Shown here piece by piece: positions 34,915 through 44,342 of a stretch of 64,000 bases of DNA. Source of the DNA: Acanthaster planci (lineage: Eukaryota > Echinodermata > Asteroidea > Valvatida > Acanthasteridae); contig NW_019091397.1 in NCBI RefSeq assembly GCF_001949145.1, forward strand, positions 100,810 through 164,809, read 5' to 3'. Under the pieces are notes generated by a model. That model did no database searches. It was given only the letters and a program-made list of their open reading frames with translations, and was not told the DNA's origin. A program made the position numbers and the translations under genes. Each line of letters starts with the position of its first letter. Within the stretch, counting starts at the first letter, position 1.

Positions 34915-36790
34915 TTGTTTTAGTATGTTTTGAAGTTTTTTGATTGATGTATTTTTGAGTTAGGTGAGCAATCTAAATTTTTCTTTACCATTTGTCTGCA
35001 TTGTTGCTTTGAAGCCTTTCTCGTTAGTAAGCTCTTTGCTTTTTCGTTTGAATGTTGAAACGTTTTACCCCTAGCCTTCCAAAAACCTCCAATTCCTCCT
35101 TACATAAGTGGGGAATTTTGAAGAATTGAGGCTGTGTAGCAAAAATACATGATGGCTGATTTCGAAGGATATATTGTGTAAAGATGTGGGATAAAACCCA
35201 GTGTTGTTTACTCTCAGCCAAGGGTAAACACTCGCCCAGAACATACATGTACTTGAAAACATCCACACTGCCTCAATGCCATTTGAAGTATTAAGGCAGT
35301 GTTTACCCCTCCGTGGAAAATTTGCAAGAAATAACAGAGAATTTGGAGGATTTGGGTTCTATACAGTTTTTCATTGAGGCAGTTAGGGGACTTTGTGCTT
35401 TGCTTATTAGGTTGCATCCTAGTATCAGTGGACTTAGGGTTAAATGATACATTAAAGGATGGCTTAACAAATACGCAAGACTTAAAGTATACTCATTTAC
35501 CATGCAGTAGAGTGACAGACGTCATTATACATAGTTCTTTTTATTTAAGTACTCAGATTAAGTGGTTACCTACCAGTCTGTTATGTATTTGCTCTTATAC
35601 TGTCATTTTGCGGTATTATACAGTTGGTTTGTTTGGATTTACATGTATACATGTACCAACTGCCTGATTTTTATCTGACTGTGTAGTCTCTGAATGAAGG
35701 TCTCCTTGTAATATACTGCCTTTCACAAATCTGAATGTTGGGGCTGGAATTTACTGTACATGCACATGCATTTTCGTTGCTGTTTGGGAGTTGAATTTCT
35801 GTGTTTATGAGTAAAGACAAGGAAAGCTCTTAAATTCAAGTTAGTTACATCATTCTAATGTGGTGCACAGTTCCTGTTTAAAATTCTTCTACTTGCTTTC
35901 AAACTGGTTCCTAAAATGTTAACAAATACAAATTGCCTGTGAAAATCAAGCATTTACTGGCACATGCAGCTATGTATTTTTGAATCAGTTTATTGAAACT
36001 GCAGTAGTTTCATCATGCATATCAAAAGATAAACAGGAATTACACACACAAATGGTTCTGAAGGAACTTACTTTCCTTATGTACATGATTTACTATTGAG
36101 AATAGTGATAGAGTTTTGGTCTTTGTGAATTAAGAAAACAGTACATCAGCTGGTAATAAAGTGATCAAAGTTTAAGCAGACGATATAGCCATTTGCAAAG
36201 GACCACCTAGAATTCTGTTGGTATTTCTGACACTGGGCTTGCATTACATTGTCTCATTGAATGATTACTTACATGTAACTACATGTAATCCGAAATAAAG
36301 GAGGGCACACTAAATATTAGACTGATAACATTTCAAATTATAGAAATGGAGTCAAATAGCTTTTTAATCAAGATACTAAGGTTACACATTGGAAATAAAT
36401 ATAACTTGCCATTTGTGATTGGTTTAAGTTTGGTATTTCTTCAGGGCAATGCATTTTCTATGGGTGGATCTAAACTTTCGCAAATGACTGTAATGTGATG
36501 TTCATCCACTGCTACGTACACCGAGAGATACTAGATTTTGGCCTGACCCACCTCACATCAATTTTGTCTTGTACTGGTATCATAGTAGCCCCAAAGTGCA
36601 TTATAACTTTTATGTGTTTCATTTGAACAAAAAAATTATTTGGATGCAAATTGTTACCATAATTATTCTTTGTCACATCTGGAAAGGGAGATGGCCCTCA
36701 TTAATATGGCAACAGAAAACATGTCTTAACATCATTTCAAGGATGGATTTGCGCCGGGGAGATGTATATTAATTTTGGATTTTTGCTGAA
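34915..36790. other. TMED10 3' UTR/downstream, no further gene
   Basis: No coding sequence recognised. The stretch 35720-36480 is present only in copy A; in copy B the flanks are joined directly. Several AATAAA-type words exist (for example near 36294), but I cannot say which, if any, is the poly(A) signal. Confidence 0.5.
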
Positions 36791-36795
36791 TCAGG

Positions 36796-36880
36796 CAGGC
36801 AATCTCGGTGGTCGAGTGTTTGAGACGTCTGCACAAGTAAGCAGGAGGTTATGGGTTCGAGTCCCATCCAAGTACGCCTG
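36796..36880 (+). tRNA. tRNA-like sequence (Ser/Leu-type), probably pseudogene
   Basis: Starts CAGGC and ends GCCTG, which pair as a 5-bp acceptor stem. It contains a GGTGGTCGAGTG box A, box B GGTTCGAGTCC at 36854-36864 and a T arm ATGGG/CCCAT. The anticodon arm CTGC/GCAG leaves an over-long loop, and the acceptor is short. The GGTGG-CGAGTG D-arm is of the long-variable-arm Ser/Leu type. The same sequence lies at the matching position of copy B. Confidence 0.55.
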
Positions 36881-36889
36881 TTGTTTCTT

Positions 36890-37690
36890 CACAAGCCCTT
36901 GGGGGTATATACTGAGTATACAGTGTTAAAATACACGTCAGGCAGGGCACAAATCCTAAATTAATATCTTAATATTCAAGTTATGCAACATTGATGAAGC
37001 CAAAAAAGAATATTAATATTATAATGACCTTTGTTTTTGGACAGGTTCTCCTCAAAAGTGTTTGCACGAAAATATTAATCCTTTAATGCAAACCCCCACA
37101 AGTAACAGGAAGAAATGTTTGGGTAGGAGTTTGTATGATATGAATTTGAAAGAATTCGGAATAAACATTTCTGCTCAGATGATGCTTCTTGTGCAGTGTA
37201 TTTCTGTTGGTAACAGAAACTGCATTATACTGTGCATAGTAAATGTGTAACCGTAAGCAAATATAATGGAGTTAAGGTTTTTTGCTTTTCTTGTTTTGTC
37301 TCTACATGTGTGTGTGTGTGGTGTATATTCTTTAGTTTAAATCAAATAAGTCTACAAATTACAGGGAGGTTCCATCAATCACATCATGTCACTCACGATA
37401 CCCCTCTTCACGGTGCCCAATGCTGATTGTTACCTAAATTTTGTCACTAAAATTTTGAGGCTCTCCAAAAAGATTTTGATTCACTACTTACTGGATTTTA
37501 TACAGTGAGCCTCGCGCGGCGTGCTCATAGGGCTGCCCAATCACGTGTACTCTACATGTACCTGTAATTGTTGGAAGAATGAAACTGAAAGCACCCCAGA
37601 AACACTCGTCGGAACTGTATGTGGATTTTACAGTGATTATTGCAGGGAAAGTCACTGGGGAGGGCTGGAAAACGAATTTTAAACGAGTAG
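36890..37690. other. end of duplicated block, no gene recognised
   Basis: Contains a stretch conserved in both copies with a small hairpin (TTCTGTTGGTAACAGAA) around 37204-37220 and a short TG-repeat near 37309-37322. No coding sequence recognised. Confidence 0.4.
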
Positions 37691-37739
37691 TTATAAAACG
37701 GTGTGTTGTGGACCAGATCTGGTTTTCTGCTGCCCTTCC

Positions 37740-38230
37740 CGCCCCCCAAAAATGACATAAAATTTGGCTTTTGGACCCCAAACCCAAAAAAGGCTTCCCA
37801 TTTGGCCCCAAACCCCAAAAGGGGCCTTCTATTTGGACCCCTAAACCCCAAAAGGGCTTCCCATTCGACCCCAAGCCTCCCGACCCCAAAAGGGCTTGCC
37901 GTTTGGACCCCAAAGCCGCAAACCCAAAAAGGGCTTGCCATTTGGTCCCCGACCCCCAAACGAAAAAAAAGGGCTTGCCATTTGGTCCCCAGCCCCCAAA
38001 CCCCCCAAAAGGCTTGCCATTTGACCTTTGACCCCCAAACCCCAAAAGGGCTTGCCATTTGGCCTCCAGGCCTCCAAACCCAAAAAAAGGGCTTGCCATT
38101 TGACTTTCGGCCCACCAAACCCCAAAAAGGGCTTTCTCTAACTACCAAATAGCCCATAATTCCACCACAAGGCTTCTACTAAACCAAGGACTTGCCATTT
38201 GGCATTTGACCTCCAAAACCCAGCTTGGCA
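37740..38230. repeat. minisatellite, 30-40-bp unit, about 10-11 copies
   Basis: Units of the type CCCCAAACCCCAAAAGGGCT then TGCCATTTGG repeat about ten times, with a degenerate eleventh near 38185. All three minus-strand frames are open over much of it and read as Gly/Pro/Trp/Phe-rich repeats, a simple consequence of the repeat. The array is bracketed by two copies of a different sequence: one at about 37686-37734 (AGTTATAAAACGGTGTGTTG onward) and one at about 38234-38282. Confidence 0.9.
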
Positions 38231-38481
38231 CCAACTTAGTTATGAAACGACGTGTATTGGGCCAACTACTATTTTCTGCTAAGACCACTCGTAGCTCTTC
38301 CCTGGAAACGCCTCGAGGGAAAATAAATGAATTTTCAACTTTTACTGACAATAAAAGATGAAAAATAAATAGAAACAATACAAATATTAAAACATGATAA
38401 ATAATACAAATTTAAATTGTCAATTTTTCAAAACAAACTCATTTTACTCGGTAGATTCGTATGGTTGCTTTCGTTGTTTAA
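38231..38481. other. short AT-rich spacer
   Basis: Contains the second bracket of the minisatellite and then AT-rich sequence. No gene recognised. Confidence 0.35.
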
Positions 38482-38817
38482 ATTCAAGTTTTATTTGAAT
38501 GCATCGATTGTAGAGAATGTCACGACTGTTACAAATCTAACGACTGCAGAAAATGCACTCAGTGCTATACTTGCGACGAGTGTGGAGAATGCATAAATTG
38601 CGCAACTTGTTTAAGTTCATATGACTCCCAACATTCAAGTAATTTGGACAGTTGCTACAGTTGCTATGATTGCGGCAATTGTATAGAATGTAATGGTTGT
38701 AATAATTGCACCTACTGTGTAAATTGCTCAAGAGTTGAACGGTATGGATCACGTGGTATTAGTGGACGGCAAGCACAAAAAGATGAGGCTCAAAATAGAC
38801 GACGAGCCACCGCCTAA
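38482..38817 (+). CDS. Cys-x-x repeat ORF 1, no ATG
   Basis: From a stop at 38479-38481 the frame stays open for 111 codons to TAA at 38815-38817. It contains no ATG near its start. It reads ECIDCRECHDCYKSNDCRKC, then TQCYTCDECGECINCATC, a Ser-rich linker, then CYSCYDCGNCIECNGC and NNCTYCVNC, then a basic tail (RRRATA). Cys falls every third residue, about thirty times, so the nucleotide sequence has a 9-bp rhythm (TGY NNN NNN). Such C-x-x ladders occur in some large DNA virus and protist proteins, possibly as stacked helices or metal sites; function is unknown. It may be an internal exon or a pseudogene. Confidence 0.6.
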   Translation: MQVLFECIDCRECHDCYKSNDCRKCTQCYTCDECGECINCATCLSSYDSQHSSNLDSCYSCYDCGNCIECNGCNNCTYCVNCSRVERYGSRGISGRQAQKDEAQNRRRATA

Positions 38818-39020
38818 TTTTGCGTCTAAGCTTGATTCTGGTTAAATATAAAATTGAGGTAATAATTGAATATGACGTTGGCGTTGAAGATGATTAAGAA
38901 AATAAAAATTTTAAACCTCAGTTATTCATTATAATAACTGATGCTGTTTTTCACACTACTTGAACAAATTTACTATATAAAGTAAAAAATGAAAGAAATA
39001 TAATTATGTATATATAGTCG
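38818..39020. other. spacer between Cys-rich ORFs
   Basis: Strongly AT-rich, no coding sequence seen. Confidence 0.35.
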
Positions 39021-39023
39021 CAT

Positions 39024-39287
39024 GAATATAGAAACTAGCCCATACAAATGTAACTTTTGTGAAAACGTGTGACTCATTCCACAAACGTGACAGATTCTAG
39101 CGATTGCATCTATCGTTTTGATTCTTATAATATCAGTAAATGTTACTGTTGCAGAAGATGTAGAAATTGCGAAGATTGTTGTAAATATTGCGAAAAATGC
39201 AAAGATTGTAGCAAATGTAAATATTGCAAAGAATGTGATGATTGCAAAAACTCAATTATCTCCGCATGCACAGGACCAGAGAACTGA
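39024..39287 (+). pseudogene. Cys-x-x repeat ORF 2
   Basis: An ATG-started frame reads MNIETSPYKCNFCENV and stops; the next frame then continues HSTNVTDSSDCIYRF, CYCCRRCRNCEDCCKYC and EKCKDCSKCKYCKECDDC to a TGA at 39285-39287. The second part has Cys every third residue, like the neighbour at 38482-38817, with Lys/Asp/Glu between. A single frameshift near 39060 would join start and repeat. The two ORFs are either tandem paralogues or two pieces of one gene. No homologue recognised. Confidence 0.55.
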
Positions 39288-39392
39288 ACTCAGGGACAGG
39301 TGGACACTCGCATTCTAACTGTTTGTTTCGTTTCTAACATTTGTTTCGACTGGCCTGAGCAGCCGTTTATTGAACTTGACACAGTTCAGGTT

Positions 39393-39790
39393 GTTCCTGC
39401 CCGAAGCTGGTGACGCGGAACTGCAAAAAATTACATTGCGCACAATCAAAGTATAGCTACCCAGCAATATATGAAAATAGTTCCCGCCCAAAGCTGGTGA
39501 GGCGGAACTGCTAGTATATCTTACATTGCGTTTCAGGCAAAGTGTATCTATTCAGCAAAAATTACAGAGATTGTTCCCGCCCGAGCCTGGTGACGCGGAA
39601 CAGCAACACATATCAGCAAAAGTACCGGTACTATGGCAAACAGCAATTGTCAGCGATTCTTCCCGCCCGAGCCTGGTGACGCGGAACAGCAACTCATATC
39701 AGCAAATACATAGAGCTATCAGCAAAAATGTATGAAAAGCAATTATCACATCAGCATTTGTTTCCGCCCAAATCACATTGAGCGGTAAAT
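39393..39790. repeat. array of about 90-bp hairpin repeats, 4.5 copies
   Basis: Each unit begins GTTCCCGCCCGAGCCTGGTG then ACGCGGAAC; starts are at 39393, 39480, 39573, 39659 and a partial at 39760. Within each unit, GTTCC(C)GC pairs with GCGGAAC, giving a stem of seven pairs with one bulge. The AT-rich remainder of each unit contains CAGCAA and TATCAGCAAA words. The array adjoins the 3' side of the minus-strand tyrosine-recombinase element, so it could be that element's terminal repeats; that is unproven. Confidence 0.8.
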
Positions 39791-39799
39791 TAATTTTTG

Positions 39800-40030
39800 A
39801 ATGTACCTGCGCGGTACAAAGCCTTCGATGTGCAAATTCAAACAGCAATTACATCTGGCAGAATACAAAATTAACCAACTTTCATGAACAAATTAGCAAG
39901 GATTTACAACAGCATACAATAACTTTGGGCCAGCCATCAAACGCTGGGATCGGACAGCAATTGGCTTGGACTTACACTGGGTTGCTGGAATAATGGGCAA
40001 CTAATGAGCATTTTCAACAATACAGCTATT
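39800..40030. other. sequence between hairpin array and minus-strand element
   Basis: No coding sequence recognised. CAGCAA and AGCAAGG words resemble the AT-rich part of the neighbouring repeat units. Confidence 0.3.
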
Positions 40031-40034
40031 GGTG

Positions 40035-40217
40035 TTAAACGACAGAAATTAGTGAGTACAAAATGGCTTTTCTTAATTTGGCCCTTAATAATCTAGTGAC
40101 TCCCCCGACAAAGGAAGGGGTCAGGCCTGTCCTTTTTGCACATTCCCATAAGTGTCGTAAATAAGAATACAGTGCCTTAAAACCAAGGTCAGTTTGCGGT
40201 CCCTGAATGAAATTCAC
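40035..40217 (-). pseudogene. C-terminal basic tail of the minus-strand element
   Basis: A 60-codon frame ending FVGGVTRLLRAKLRKAIL follows the hydrolase on the same strand. It is basic and helical and could be the last part of the element's polyprotein, but no motif identifies it. Confidence 0.3.
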
Positions 40218-40339
40218 GCCAAACGGGCTTGTTGGTGAATGAAGTCGGCAACATGACCGCCGCCAAATAGACCTCAGGTGGTGGTATTAAGGGGAGATGC
40301 CACAGGCAAACAATATGGCGCCAGGGCTTGGTAGAAGTT

Positions 40340-40912
40340 GTCGAGAATTAACGAACAACTATCATCAGTCAAATGGAATTCGTCCGCATGATATTACGCC
40401 GCGGACAACCACTGGATCTGGGGGTGCCAAACAACACCCCCATGAGCGTTTCGAAATAATGAATGAACGTACGCGTTCAGCGAACGTCGTGTACGCTCGA
40501 GGGAACTCTGCTTTAAGGCGTGAGGGTAAGTTTGGCGGGGTAGTAACTCGGAATAAAAAATGACAGCATGCAGCAGTGCTTCTCTGGTCAAATTGATGCA
40601 CCGCCGAGCTAAAATACTCTGTAAATGTTTGTGTACAAGCCCCATGTCGTTGGCGCCAAACTGTAGGATGATGACGTCACGTAAGATCGGAACTGCCGAC
40701 CACGCTTCCAACAGGAAATCGGAGAACTGGAACATCTGGAGTCTTCGCCGTCCCATCCAGTGGATATAGGCCAGCCGATTAAGACGCTCTGCCCAGGGCG
40801 GTGACTCCGCCACCCGAGCACACCAGCACACAGAGCCGTCCCCAATGACCAACACAGTTGGTTTGGCAGGGGCCAATTCTCTCAAGAAAATTTGAAAAGA
40901 AAATCGGAGCAA
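40340..40912 (-). pseudogene. SGNH/GDSL hydrolase domain of YR retrotransposon
   Basis: The 172-codon frame shows the SGNH family blocks in order: VLVIGDGSVCW (block I, with Gly where the nucleophile Ser of GDS is expected and a Ser next to it), ILQFGANDMG (block III, G-x-N-D kept), IFYSELLPR, then a helical R-R-S-L-N-A-Y segment. The frame stops at 40394, but the next frame continues ADEFHLTDD and LDNFYQALAP (about 40300-40385), giving the D-x-x-H block V. So the catalytic Asp/His survive behind a frameshift. Its role in retroelements is not established; membrane or lipid action has been suggested. Confidence 0.75.
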
Positions 40913-40939
40913 AACACGAGCAAAGTACTTAAGCTATTA

Positions 40940-41708
40940 CAAGATGTAGCGTTCAATGGAAAATAGTTGGAGGAATCCGGATGTAACGTCAGTAAGCCCC
41001 AGACTTCCAACGCCCCAAAATTTTAACATCATCCTCAGACACACCTGCCATAGCCGCAGACATAGCTGTGTCAATGCGAAAAGAATCAGAGGTAAATCTG
41101 GCGTCGTAAAGCCCTGTAAGCTCAAGGGCACGACGGAGTGCCGCCACAAACTGGTAATGCGTGACAGGACGCCCATCGAAATGTGACAAAAACGGGCCAT
41201 GGGGGATGTGGAACAGAAAATATAGGACAAAGTCGCCCGGACAGGGGCACATCATTTGTGCCGGCTATGGGCTGCTGGGATGGAAACTACATAACCATGG
41301 CCATATTGATCTGTTTTCGAGTGACGTAGGATAAGTTCGACCCTTAAAAGGGGATCTTTTGACGGTAACATCAGACCGACACAACGGGCTAGAAAATTGG
41401 TGGGACTGGGCAGTAAATTCCCCAATGCGAAGGAACCCAAAAAACGCAAGTAAGACAGCCACTCGGAAAAGCCGATCCTCGAAGTTACTCGAGCAAACGG
41501 CCTGCAAGGCTCGGACCATACGACATAAAATGTCATAAGTGATAGGGCGCCGTCGGTCGCGACGACTACTACACCTACGACATTTCTCCAGTAAACGTTT
41601 GACCAGAAAATGCTTAGTTAAATCAGGATAACTCATTAACTGCAAATTAGAGGAAACCCCCGAGACGTAAGAGGTAATCGTTGTGGGTGCATACCCAGAT
41701 ACCGACAA
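40940..41708 (-). pseudogene. tyrosine recombinase of YR retrotransposon
   Basis: Three overlapping frames together cover the domain. The N-terminal part has TTITSYVSGVSSNLQLM and the first catalytic block is AFFGFLRIGEF (Arg kept). The second block reads TSDSFRIDTAM, where the His of the usual H-x-x-R is Asp while the Arg is kept. Then come KILGRWKSGAY, an in-frame TGA, and RYIRIPP, which carries the presumed nucleophile Tyr. The stop just before the catalytic Tyr looks like a single transition. Frameshifts also occur in the middle. Inactive, but less decayed than the element at 59-60 kb. Confidence 0.85.
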
Positions 41709-41952
41709 AATGCAATAAATCGAACTATCTGAAGCAGGGAGGGGGAGTGCGCGGCGTCGAAACCATGGGTTTGACTAAACCATTGAAAAAGATGCCACGC
41801 CCTCTGATAGGACAAGTTCGTGCGGGGGTCACCGCGTCATGCAAAAGACTCTGGACCTCTAACTGAAGACACTCCACAGGTTGTCGGGCAGGGGGGTCAT
41901 ATCGCGGTCTGCAATCTCGTGCGAGATGACGAAATCTGGTAATCTGAAAACG

Positions 41953-42127
41953 TTAAAGAGCATCAGCAGTGCCATTATCCAGGCCTGGAACATGCTGAGA
42001 TCGAAACTGGATATTATATGTGAGACATGTCACCACGAGACGGCACACCAAACTCATCATTAAGTGACATTTAGACGTTTGTCTGTTGACAGCCTGATTG
42101 TCACACCAAAATTTCACTGTACTCGTA
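41953..42127 (-). pseudogene. RNase H, C-terminal part, of YR retrotransposon
   Basis: Reads VKFWCDNQAVNRQTSKCHLM, then VTCLTYNIQFRSQHVPGLDN and GTADAL. The D-N-Q-A-V block, H-V-P-G-x-D-N and A-D-A-L match the ribonuclease H of DIRS/Ngaro-type elements. Cut off upstream at the junction. Confidence 0.8.
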
Positions 42128-43040
42128 AGGCGATGACCACGATGTTTCTCCAACTTAAGCTCCCGTGAGTTCCATCGCAGACTTCCTCATATATCTGTTC
42201 CACTCGGGTCTTCAAATTGCCACCATCCGCAAGTACTGGTCGACCTTCGCAGATATTCACTCTGACTTCAGCATTGGACCAGCTGTCTTTGACAACGCTG
42301 CCATCCACCATCCCCTTTGAGGAATGATTGTCAAGCGTCCCCACCTCAAACGCCTTGTTTTATCCTAGGACCGTTCTTGCTGGTCCCCCTTCAAACCACT
42401 GTCTAATGCGTCTGACCTCCATCTCAGCATCAAACTGGCATAACTTCTTGCTGTCGTTACATCGAAACGATGTAGCGAGCTACATACCCTGTGGATTGCC
42501 GACGGTCGCATCCGCTGGGAGCCACACGAGGTTCGTCTCACCCCAATTATCCGGTTCATGATGGAAAACCAGACGCCTACCTTCTGCCCCCCCCAACATA
42601 TTCGTTCCTGTCATAGCCTCTCTTTTGGAGATAACTCTAACACGAGAGGGTGTCCTGTTCAGAGTTTTAAGTGGTATTCTGCCAGGACCAAGCATCGCCG
42701 AGAATCTAATTCCCAGCTCTTTGTCACCACTATGAAACCCATTTCATCAGGCATCAAAGACACTATTGCCCGATGGACGGTCTCTGCCATTATCTCTGCT
42801 AACCGAAACTGGCCGGAACACTATGATAGACGACTTGATCTCAAGTAAGGACCCGCGACTTTCGGCCCATCTCTGCGTCCTGGTTGCCAGGCGGCTTGCT
42901 GGAAATCTCCCTCGATCCACCCTTACTGAGTGCTACCTGAAAGATGTTCTGCAAAGCGAAACAGCCCATGGCAGGGCGACCCTGTGCTAGGCGTTCCGGA
43001 CAATGTCCAGCACTCTTCCGGGCTGGGCGACTTTAGGAGG
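42128..43040 (+). pseudogene. DIRS-like tyrosine recombinase, decayed (copy B)
   Basis: The + strand gives, in changing frames, LFHSGLQIATIRKYWSTFA-like sequence, KRPHLKRLVLS-like sequence, LAGPPSNHCLMRLTS, then SFKWYSARTKHRRESNSQLF, and near the end [20 protein letters not shown]. This is the same gene as in copy A with different inactivating changes, which shows both were already or have since become non-functional. Confidence 0.75.
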
Positions 43041-43497
43041 TTCTCCTGATGAGCGCTTGCTCTTGCGACACCCGCCTCATTTTCTTTTTAGTAACTACGC
43101 TCCCGTCGCAGACCCACCTCTGGGGTTTGGTGCCACTCTTCATATGGACAGGGGTATGTGAATGCAGGAGACTCCTCCCCCATGTGGAGTAAGTTGGGTC
43201 TCCTAGTAATACTTACCCCTGCCCAGCCGCTCCCACCCGTCCTGCTCCACTTCAGCTTCGGTGGTTTTCATCGCTTCAAAAAGAAGGACGCACTGGCAAC
43301 AGCGCCGCTGTACATTGTGGAGGGTCAAGGGACAGTATGCATCAAGTCTTTTCAGCGAACTGGTAATAGGCACAATGGGTAAGTATCACTAGGAGACCCG
43401 AACCACTCCATATGGGGGAGGAATTTATTCCAAGAAGCAGTGTTACATGTAATTAATCCTTTGTTCTTTCTTTTCCAGGGAATGCCCCAATCTATTG
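42128..43497 (+). repeat. segmental duplication, copy B, first part
   Basis: Matches 31068-32456 of copy A, starting near GATGACCACGATGTTTCTCC and ending GGGAATGCCCCAATCTA just before the Gypsy-like insertion. It contains the DIRS recombinase tail and its right-end inverted repeat. Confidence 0.92.
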
Positions 43498-44340
43498 TAG
43501 CACCCCGACGGTCTACGGGTTCCACACAGAGGCAAGAAAGCACACTGGGCTAAGAACGTCTGTTTACGAGGGCAAAACCTGTTTATTTCGGCAACACAGT
43601 CAAACAAGCAATGGTTTAGAACAATGAGTTTAGAACAACAAGGGGAAACCAGTACTGGGAAAACAAAGGGTGAAAGCGATGGTGGGAAGCTGAAGTCTCG
43701 ATGTTCCCCTACTGGCAAGGCGGTCCCTGTGGTCAGGCGGCTCCGGAACCTTCCTGGTGGGGCTGGGCACAGGGCGGTTGCTAGCGCTGGAACTCTGTCT
43801 ACCGGAAAAGGGCCTCCCAGAACCCAGCCGGGACGTACTGGGGATAGCGTGGCGGTGGGGGGGCCCTGGGTGGCAGGAACCCTCCCAAAGACGGCTGGTC
43901 GGCCTCGGAAGGATCGACAAAGAATTGGCTTTACTGCTTCCCATCGTAGGTGGTGAGCACGCGTCCCGGCACTTCATACGTGTTGGTGATCTTGGTTCTT
44001 GTCAGGCAGTGTCCAAGGTCGTCAACCCTTATCGGCGTCTGCTCCAGTCTCCACTTGCTATGCAGGTGCTCGCAAAGTGGGGCGGGCATGCCCATCCCAA
44101 CCTCCCCGGTAGTGTCGCATGGGTGTAGGGTCGCCGTGTCGCCCAAGCACATCCATTGCCCCGTCCGGCAGCGTCACTGTGGTACCCGGAGGCAGACGCC
44201 AACAGTTCCCACTACGCCGTGGAATGGGAACGTCGGAGGACACCGGGGGTCGGTCTGCACTCCGGCTTCCTTCGGGCACCGCCGGGAAGAGCACCCGGCC
44301 AACGGTTCATGGCAGGCCTGGCTGGGAGGCGGAGCCACGT
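43498..44340 (-). other. Gypsy-like element 3' region, probable LTR
   Basis: GC-rich sequence from the TGTAGCACC end. It should hold the 3' LTR, but its inner border cannot be placed because no second LTR copy exists in the window. Open frames on both strands here look like composition effects. Confidence 0.4.
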
Positions 44341-44342
44341 GG

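Larger units (their letters stand above)
31068..37695 (+). repeat. segmental duplication, copy A (DIRS tail plus TMED10 exons 3-5)
   Basis: This block aligns by eye, in the same order and orientation, with 42128-43497, then 51091-54881, then 60523-61031. Shared landmarks include the DIRS recombinase tail, TMED10 exons 3, 4 and 5, a tRNA-like sequence and a closing segment with AGCCTCGCGCGGCG. Copy A is uninterrupted; copy B is split by two retroelements. Most bases are identical, with many substitutions and small indels. Confidence 0.93.
40035..42127 (-). mobile_element. tyrosine-recombinase retrotransposon (Ngaro/DIRS group) with SGNH hydrolase, truncated
   Basis: Read from 42127 downward, the minus strand gives the end of a ribonuclease H domain, a tyrosine recombinase, an SGNH-type hydrolase and a short basic tail. 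Reverse transcriptase is missing because the element stops at the junction with duplicated block copy B at about 42127/42128. Frameshifts and stops show it is inactive. The presence of a hydrolase domain after the recombinase is known in some elements of this group. Confidence 0.8.

Noticed and set aside
37488-38157. Three overlapping 200-codon minus-strand frames rich in Gly, Phe, Trp
   Set aside because: They are produced by the minisatellite, which lacks stop codons in these frames. Units vary in length, so no constant frame is kept.
39393-39790. Regularly spaced repeats resembling a CRISPR array
   Set aside because: Spacers are similar to one another and irregular in length, the context is a eukaryotic genome full of transposons, and no cas genes exist. 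It is an ordinary tandem array.
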